Assembly (NCBI GenBank): GCA_030600505.1
Contig: JAUVLY010000035.1
Location: 1 to 7,859, forward strand
DNA length: 7,859 bases
Direction: 5' to 3'
Source of the DNA: Candidatus Falkowiibacteriota bacterium
Lineage (GTDB): Bacteria; Patescibacteriota; Patescibacteriia; Patescibacteriales; UBA12075
The position numbers were made by a program, and so were the translations under genes. Positions 4,573 through 7,859 of this stretch are shown here, in pieces; position 1 is the stretch's first letter, and every line of letters starts with the position of its first letter. The notes beneath the pieces were generated by a model. That model ran no database searches. It was not told the origin of the DNA and saw only the letters and a program-made list of their open reading frames with translations.

Positions 4573-6021
4573 ATGGCAAAAAACAAAATCTTAATTTATT
4601 TACTGGCATTAGTTGTTGGTATTACCGCTACGATGAGCAGCCTCTTGGCTGCTTTTGTACCTGTTCCCATAGTTATTGCGGTTGATCAAAGCGTAAACCA
4701 AACCAAACCATTGATTACCGGGTTGACGGCTCCGAACACAGAAGTGTTGATTTATATAAACGGCACTTTTAGTGAGTTGGCGGAAATCAATGAGACTGAA
4801 ACAGCGACTAATAATTTTTACTACCAAGTAGAGAGTGATTTAGTTTCAGGTGAATACTCACTTACCGCTATTGCCCGGGACAAGACTTCTTTGGTGCTAT
4901 CTATGTTTTCAGCTTCGGTTGATTTTTTAGTACCGGAACTACCGGCCCCGACATTGCTCGTGCCAGACAAAAATACCATTACCGGCGAGACAAGGCCGTT
5001 GATTACCGGCCTTAGCGAAAGCGATACAATCGTCCATGTTTTTATAGATGGAATAATTAACGGTAATACCGGCGTTATTAATAATGAAACCGGGACCGCG
5101 GATTTTGTTTATCAGCCGTTTCTTAATTTAAGTATTGGCAAGCATCAGGTTTGGGCGGTAGCTGTTAGCCAGGATGGCCGAACAAGTAAATTATCAAACG
5201 TTTTAGATTTTAATATTGAGGCGCCAATGCCGGCTCCGACCTTGATGGCACCGGTAGTAAATAGTAGCTCAACTCTTGAACAACCTTTTATAGTTGGTTT
5301 AAGCAAGAATGATTCTTTAATAAAAGTTTTTATAGACGGCAATTTGGATGGTGAGTTTATATCAGGCACACATGCAAGTGGTACGGTTAGTTTTGCCTAC
5401 CAGCCGTTTTTATCTTTGAGCCGCGGGCAGCATCAGATATATGTTACAGCCACTGATTCACGCGGCAAGATAAGCATTTGGTCAAATTCAATTAATTATT
5501 TCGTCGGTGAACCCTTTATTAGCCCAATAGCGGTTGAAGAAGAGATTGCGGTATTGTCGAGTGAAAGTGTTTTTGGAACTGATTTTAAGGACCTAATTAT
5601 TCTGGCGCAGTTTTTTCAATTTGACCCAAGTGTTTCTTTGTCCGTTGACCAATCTTTGGCTTTAGAAAAAATTCTTAATGACGAAGAACTTCTGCAAAAA
5701 CTTAGTGCTGGCGATAAAGCAGATTTAAGAGCCTTAGCTAAAGCTAAAATATCTGAAGATAGTTTAGCTGAAGAAAGTGTTATTGACACTTCGGAAGATA
5801 ATGAGGCAGTAATTTCTGAATTAGATGAAATATTAAGCGAGGAACAGGAAATAGTTGAAGAGCAAAGCGGTTTAATAAACGAAGATAAGGAAAGGCAAGG
5901 ACGCTTGCGCTGGAACTTGGTAATATTTATTTTGTTTTTAGTAGCGGTCATTATTTGGATATTCTGGGTGAACCGGGAATTGATTAAAGAAAAACAAGAA
6001 CAAAGCGATAAGAAAGAATAG
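4573..6021 (+). CDS. Membrane-anchored protein with three Ig-like repeats
   Basis: A 482-residue protein from the ATG at 4573. Residues about 6-29 form a signal sequence or first membrane helix. Three repeats of about 92 residues follow (about 29-119, 124-216, 220-311). Repeats 2 and 3 share PAPTL at their start, then ITGLS/IVGLS, VFIDG, YQPFL-LS and a final SN; repeat 1 is more diverged (LITGL, IYING, YYQ). The beta-rich pattern fits bacterial Ig-like modules. An acidic, probably helical region (about 322-440) leads to a C-terminal membrane helix (449-466) and a charged tail. This suggests a protein displayed outside the membrane and held at the C-terminus, perhaps for adhesion or envelope structure; that role is inferred. 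An in-frame TTG at 4549 could extend it by eight residues, but it lies before GAGGAGG (4551-4557), the only clear Shine-Dalgarno-like sequence in the window, which is itself about 15 bases from the ATG, longer than ideal. Confidence 0.85.
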   Translation: MAKNKILIYLLALVVGITATMSSLLAAFVPVPIVIAVDQSVNQTKPLITGLTAPNTEVLIYINGTFSELAEINETETATNNFYYQVESDLVSGEYSLTAIARDKTSLVLSMFSASVDFLVPELPAPTLLVPDKNTITGETRPLITGLSESDTIVHVFIDGIINGNTGVINNETGTADFVYQPFLNLSIGKHQVWAVAVSQDGRTSKLSNVLDFNIEAPMPAPTLMAPVVNSSSTLEQPFIVGLSKNDSLIKVFIDGNLDGEFISGTHASGTVSFAYQPFLSLSRGQHQIYVTATDSRGKISIWSNSINYFVGEPFISPIAVEEEIAVLSSESVFGTDFKDLIILAQFFQFDPSVSLSVDQSLALEKILNDEELLQKLSAGDKADLRALAKAKISEDSLAEESVIDTSEDNEAVISELDEILSEEQEIVEEQSGLINEDKERQGRLRWNLVIFILFLVAVIIWIFWVNRELIKEKQEQSDKKE

Positions 6022-6051
6022 TTTAGTAATATAAATTCAATTTATTTTGAA

Positions 6052-6147
6052 TATTCGCTCGAATAAATGTTTATGTACAAAATATTTTTTCGGGCATCTG
6101 TTTTGGAGCCTTTAACTATTCGTGGTTAGTAGGTGCCAGACAGGCCC
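6052..6147 (+). other. Structured 3' region after the Ig-like gene
   Basis: TATTCG-CT-CGAATA (6052-6065) is a perfect short inverted repeat. A larger nested hairpin spans 6092-6147: GGGC/GCCC, CTGT/ACAG and TTGG/CCAG on the outside, then CCT/AGG and ACTA/TAGT inside, with small bulges. CCTTCTTTT follows, so it may be a first, weaker terminator or a 3'-UTR stability structure ahead of the strong terminator at 6165. Confidence 0.4.
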
Positions 6148-6164
6148 CTTCTTTTGCAAACTAC

Positions 6165-6189
6165 AACCCCCTCATTTATGAGGGGGTTT
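6165..6189 (+). terminator. Strong rho-independent terminator of the Ig-like gene
   Basis: AACCCCCTCAT (6165-6175) and ATGAGGGGGTT (6178-6188) are exact reverse complements; about nine pairs can form around a four- to six-base loop. The sequence after it is T-rich. It ends the transcript 144 bases or more after the stop codon. Confidence 0.85.
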
Positions 6190-6201
6190 GTATTTATTTA
6201 G

Positions 6202-6333
6202 AATCCCACAAATCAACAAATCTAACAACAAATAAAACAAATAAATATTTACTTGTTAACTGCAATAATATGTTCAAACCATATAATATGTATTTGTTGT
6301 ATTTGTGAAAAAAATTTGTTGATTTGTGGGATT
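6202..6333 (-). repeat. 132-bp terminal-inverted-repeat element, copy B
   Basis: This is the reversed partner of copy A at 3209-3340, the same length to the base. Its 20-bp ends, AATCCCACAAATCAACAAAT and the reverse complement, are perfect. The first 42 bases match the end of copy A exactly on the opposite strand; the centre has diverged. No clear target-site duplication is visible (left flank TTTAG, right flank TATAA). A TATAAT (6334-6339) starts directly at its right edge. Confidence 0.85.
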
Positions 6334-6339
6334 TATAAT

Positions 6340-6369
6340 TTGATTAAGTTCTAAAATTAGTGTTATGAT
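6340..6369 (+). promoter_or_regulatory. Promoter of the thioredoxin-DsbD-like gene
   Basis: TTGATT (6340-6345) is separated by 18 bases from TATGAT (6364-6369), which has the TG of an extended -10 at 6361-6362. The expected start near 6376 gives a leader of about 20 bases before ATG 6396, without a Shine-Dalgarno sequence. The promoter begins seven bases outside repeat element B. Confidence 0.55.
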
Positions 6370-6395
6370 AGGGATAGCTTAAAAACTATAAATTT

Positions 6396-7646
6396 ATGAG
6401 AAAGATTTTTTTTATTATAGCTTTAGCGTTTTTATTTTTTGTTAATATACCTACCACTCAGGCGGATGATAATATTGACCTGTATTTTTTCTATGGTAAT
6501 GGTTGTCCGCATTGCTCCAAGGAAGAAAAATTTTTAGAGCGTTTAAAAAAAGAAAAAGATAATATTAATATCCACTACTTTGAAGCCTGGCAGAATCGGG
6601 ATAATGCCAAAATATTATCTCAAATAGGGCAAGAGTTGGGTATTAACGTGGCTGGCGTGCCGATGTTGTTTATTAGCGACCAGGCTATAATCGGTTATTA
6701 TAACGATAAGGTAACCGGTAAACAAATTTTGGACTTGATTGCCCGGTATGAGAATGAGGGTTGCTCGGATGTGGTTGGCTTAATAACCGGCCTTAAGAAA
6801 AATTCAGAAGAATGTGTCCACGGCTGCGACACTGGAGATAGCGAGTGTATTCACAATTGTGGCTGTCAGGCTGATCAATCGCAAAATTCAAGTAATTCAC
6901 CGGACATTATCGGTGTGCCGTTTTTTGGCGAGATTAATGTTAAGACTGTATCCCTGCCTATTTTGACCTTTCTTTTGGCCGCGGCGGACGGCTTTAACCC
7001 TTGCGCAATGTGGGTGCTGATGTTTTTAATAAGCTTATTGCTTGGCATAGAAGATCGGCGCCGGATGTGGGTGCTGGGCTCGGTTTTTATTTTGGCTTCG
7101 GGCGCGGTTTATTTTTTGTTTTTGTCGGCCTGGCTGAATTTATTTTTATTCCTTGGTTTTGTTTTTTGGATCAGGATAAGTATTGCCTTAGTGGCACTTG
7201 CCAGCGGTTTTTGGCACTTGAAAGAGGCTTGGGACAGCCGCGAAGGTTGCCCGGTGACCGAAGGCGAAAAGCGCAGGCAAGTTTTTTACCGTCTCAAGGC
7301 CTTGGTGCTGGAAAAGAATTTCTGGATAGCGATTGGCGGAATCATAATTTTGGCCGCGGCCGTAAATTTAGTGGAGCTAGTTTGCTCGGCTGGGCTGCCG
7401 GCGGTGTATACCAGCGTTTTATCTTTGGCTAATTTATCCACTTGGCAGTATAATGCGTATCTTCTTTTTTATATTTTAATTTTCATGCTTGATGATCTGT
7501 TTATTTTTATTGTGGCCATGACTACGCTTAGAATGAAGGCGATCAGCTCGCGCTATACCAAGTGGTCCGGCTGGGTCGGCGGTATTATAATGATTATTAT
7601 TGGTCTGTTGCTTATATTTAAACCTGGTTGGATAATGTTTGGGTAG
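6396..7646 (+). CDS. Secreted thioredoxin domain fused to DsbD/CcdA-like membrane domain
   Basis: A 416-residue membrane protein likely to move electrons or disulfides across the membrane. Residues 1-23 look like a signal peptide ending TQA. A thioredoxin-fold domain (about 26-118) follows, with the active site C37-P-H-C40, the dipeptide that DsbA also carries, and the cis-proline loop GVP (87-89). A linker (123-157) has six cysteines (C123, C140, C144, C151, C155, C157). The membrane part (about 185-412) has roughly six to eight helices with N-P-C203 early and E-L-V-C330-SAGLPAVY later, placed like the redox cysteine pair of DsbD/CcdA; C285 lies in a loop. In DsbD the thioredoxin domain is at the C-terminus, so here the order is reversed. 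Electrons would presumably come from a cytosolic thioredoxin fed by TrxB. The direction, oxidation or reduction, cannot be told from the sequence. Confidence 0.88.
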   Translation: MRKIFFIIALAFLFFVNIPTTQADDNIDLYFFYGNGCPHCSKEEKFLERLKKEKDNINIHYFEAWQNRDNAKILSQIGQELGINVAGVPMLFISDQAIIGYYNDKVTGKQILDLIARYENEGCSDVVGLITGLKKNSEECVHGCDTGDSECIHNCGCQADQSQNSSNSPDIIGVPFFGEINVKTVSLPILTFLLAAADGFNPCAMWVLMFLISLLLGIEDRRRMWVLGSVFILASGAVYFLFLSAWLNLFLFLGFVFWIRISIALVALASGFWHLKEAWDSREGCPVTEGEKRRQVFYRLKALVLEKNFWIAIGGIIILAAAVNLVELVCSAGLPAVYTSVLSLANLSTWQYNAYLLFYILIFMLDDLFIFIVAMTTLRMKAISSRYTKWSGWVGGIIMIIIGLLLIFKPGWIMFG

Positions 7647-7647
7647 T

Positions 7648-7679
7648 TACGAATTACGAATCAGTACGAATTTACGAAT
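7648..7679 (+). repeat. Heptanucleotide repeat TACGAAT x4
   Basis: TACGAAT occurs at 7648-7654, 7655-7661, 7665-7671 and 7673-7679; the first two are exact tandem copies starting two bases after the upstream TAG stop. A reverse-complement partner, AAATTCGTA, lies at 7777-7785. Confidence 0.8.
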
Positions 7680-7785
7680 AAATTATTTAATGTTTGAGCT
7701 GGGCCTCTGGCCCGCGAAATTTTGTTGCGCAGAAAGTCGCAGGCCAGAGGCCTTGCTCCAACGTTATATTAAATCCAAATTCGTA
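7665..7785 (+). repeat. Long imperfect inverted repeat between genes
   Basis: The core is GGCCTCTGGCC (7702-7712) with exact complement GGCCAGAGGCC (7742-7752). Pairing extends outward through GAGC/GCTC with two mismatches between, then AATGTTT against AACGTT, and TACGAATTT (7665-7673) against AAATTCGTA (7777-7785). No T run follows the core, so it is more like a palindromic repeat element or a large hairpin than a standard terminator, though it may stop transcription of the upstream gene. Confidence 0.6.
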
Positions 7786-7793
7786 GTAAAATA

Positions 7794-7859
7794 ATGCAAA
7801 AAATTATATTAAAGATAACAGTATTTACAACTGGTGGGATTATTATGATTTATGAGTTG
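7794..7859 (+). CDS. N-terminus of a membrane protein, possibly spermidine-synthase-like (partial)
   Basis: An ATG at 7794 opens a frame of 22 codons that runs off the window: MQKIILKITVF, then TTGGIIMIYEL. It is a hydrophobic first helix ending in a glutamate. The pattern (vF-x-x-G-x-x-x-M-x-x-E-L) resembles the start of fused membrane/spermidine-synthase-like proteins, recalled from the family and not searched. No Shine-Dalgarno sequence is visible. The product name is tentative because so little is present. Confidence 0.45.
   Translation, partial: MQKIILKITVFTTGGIIMIYEL

Noticed and set aside
6202..6333. Repeated ACAAAT words as a CRISPR array
   Set aside because: The words are irregularly spaced (8, 12 and 9 bases), no unique spacers exist, and the whole forms a terminal-inverted-repeat element with a second copy.
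7001..7432. 143-codon open frame overlapping the thioredoxin fusion gene in another plus frame
   Set aside because: The main frame encodes clear DsbD-like membrane helices and cysteine motifs over the same bases; the alternative reads as a low-complexity shadow.

Overview
The window most resembles the chromosome of a small-genome bacterium of the Patescibacteria/CPR type. This is an inference from the gene types (a conserved three-helix membrane protein ending in KYIP, a UbiE-like methyltransferase with a GPP/HYGL tail, a thioredoxin-DsbD-like fusion), the scarcity of Shine-Dalgarno sequences, and intergenic DNA packed with short repeats. No marker gene fixes the taxon. Every gene I can support is on the plus strand, but they look like mostly separate transcription units: strong terminators and promoters lie between them.

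Layout. Positions 1-48 are the 3' half of tRNA-Ala(GGC) with an encoded CCA end. A visibly AT-rich gene (153-560) follows, related to nucleoside 2-deoxyribosyltransferases. Next come thioredoxin reductase trxB (715-1662) and its terminator, then ribonuclease HII rnhB, whose reading frame is cut by a TGA at 2330-2332 where the family normally has glycine; the missing C-terminus is still legible to 2419. After a repeat-rich gap come a SAM methyltransferase (2652-3206), a conserved membrane protein (3361-3750), the YraN-type endonuclease (3905-4264), a 300-base non-coding stretch with a GC-rich hairpin, a membrane-anchored protein with three Ig-like repeats (4573-6021), and a secreted CPHC thioredoxin domain fused to a DsbD/CcdA-like membrane domain (6396-7646). 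The first 22 codons of a probable spermidine-synthase-like membrane protein (7794 onward) run off the end.

The genes fall into two loose themes. The first is thiol redox: cytosolic TrxB, and the membrane fusion protein that probably handles disulfides outside the cytoplasm. The second is nucleic-acid maintenance: rnhB and yraN, which are neighbours in many bacteria and are here separated by about 1.5 kb of other material.

The most notable points are: (1) the single in-frame TGA in rnhB, together with no TGA stop in any other complete gene; (2) two 132-bp elements with 20-bp terminal inverted repeats, in opposite orientation, aligning without gaps at about 83 percent identity; (3) several unrelated arrays of 7-base repeats sitting exactly at gene boundaries; and (4) -10 boxes placed so close to the rnhB and yraN start codons that leaderless mRNAs are predicted. 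I see no clear multi-gene defence or other novel system; the new-looking material is mainly in the repeats and the rnhB stop.
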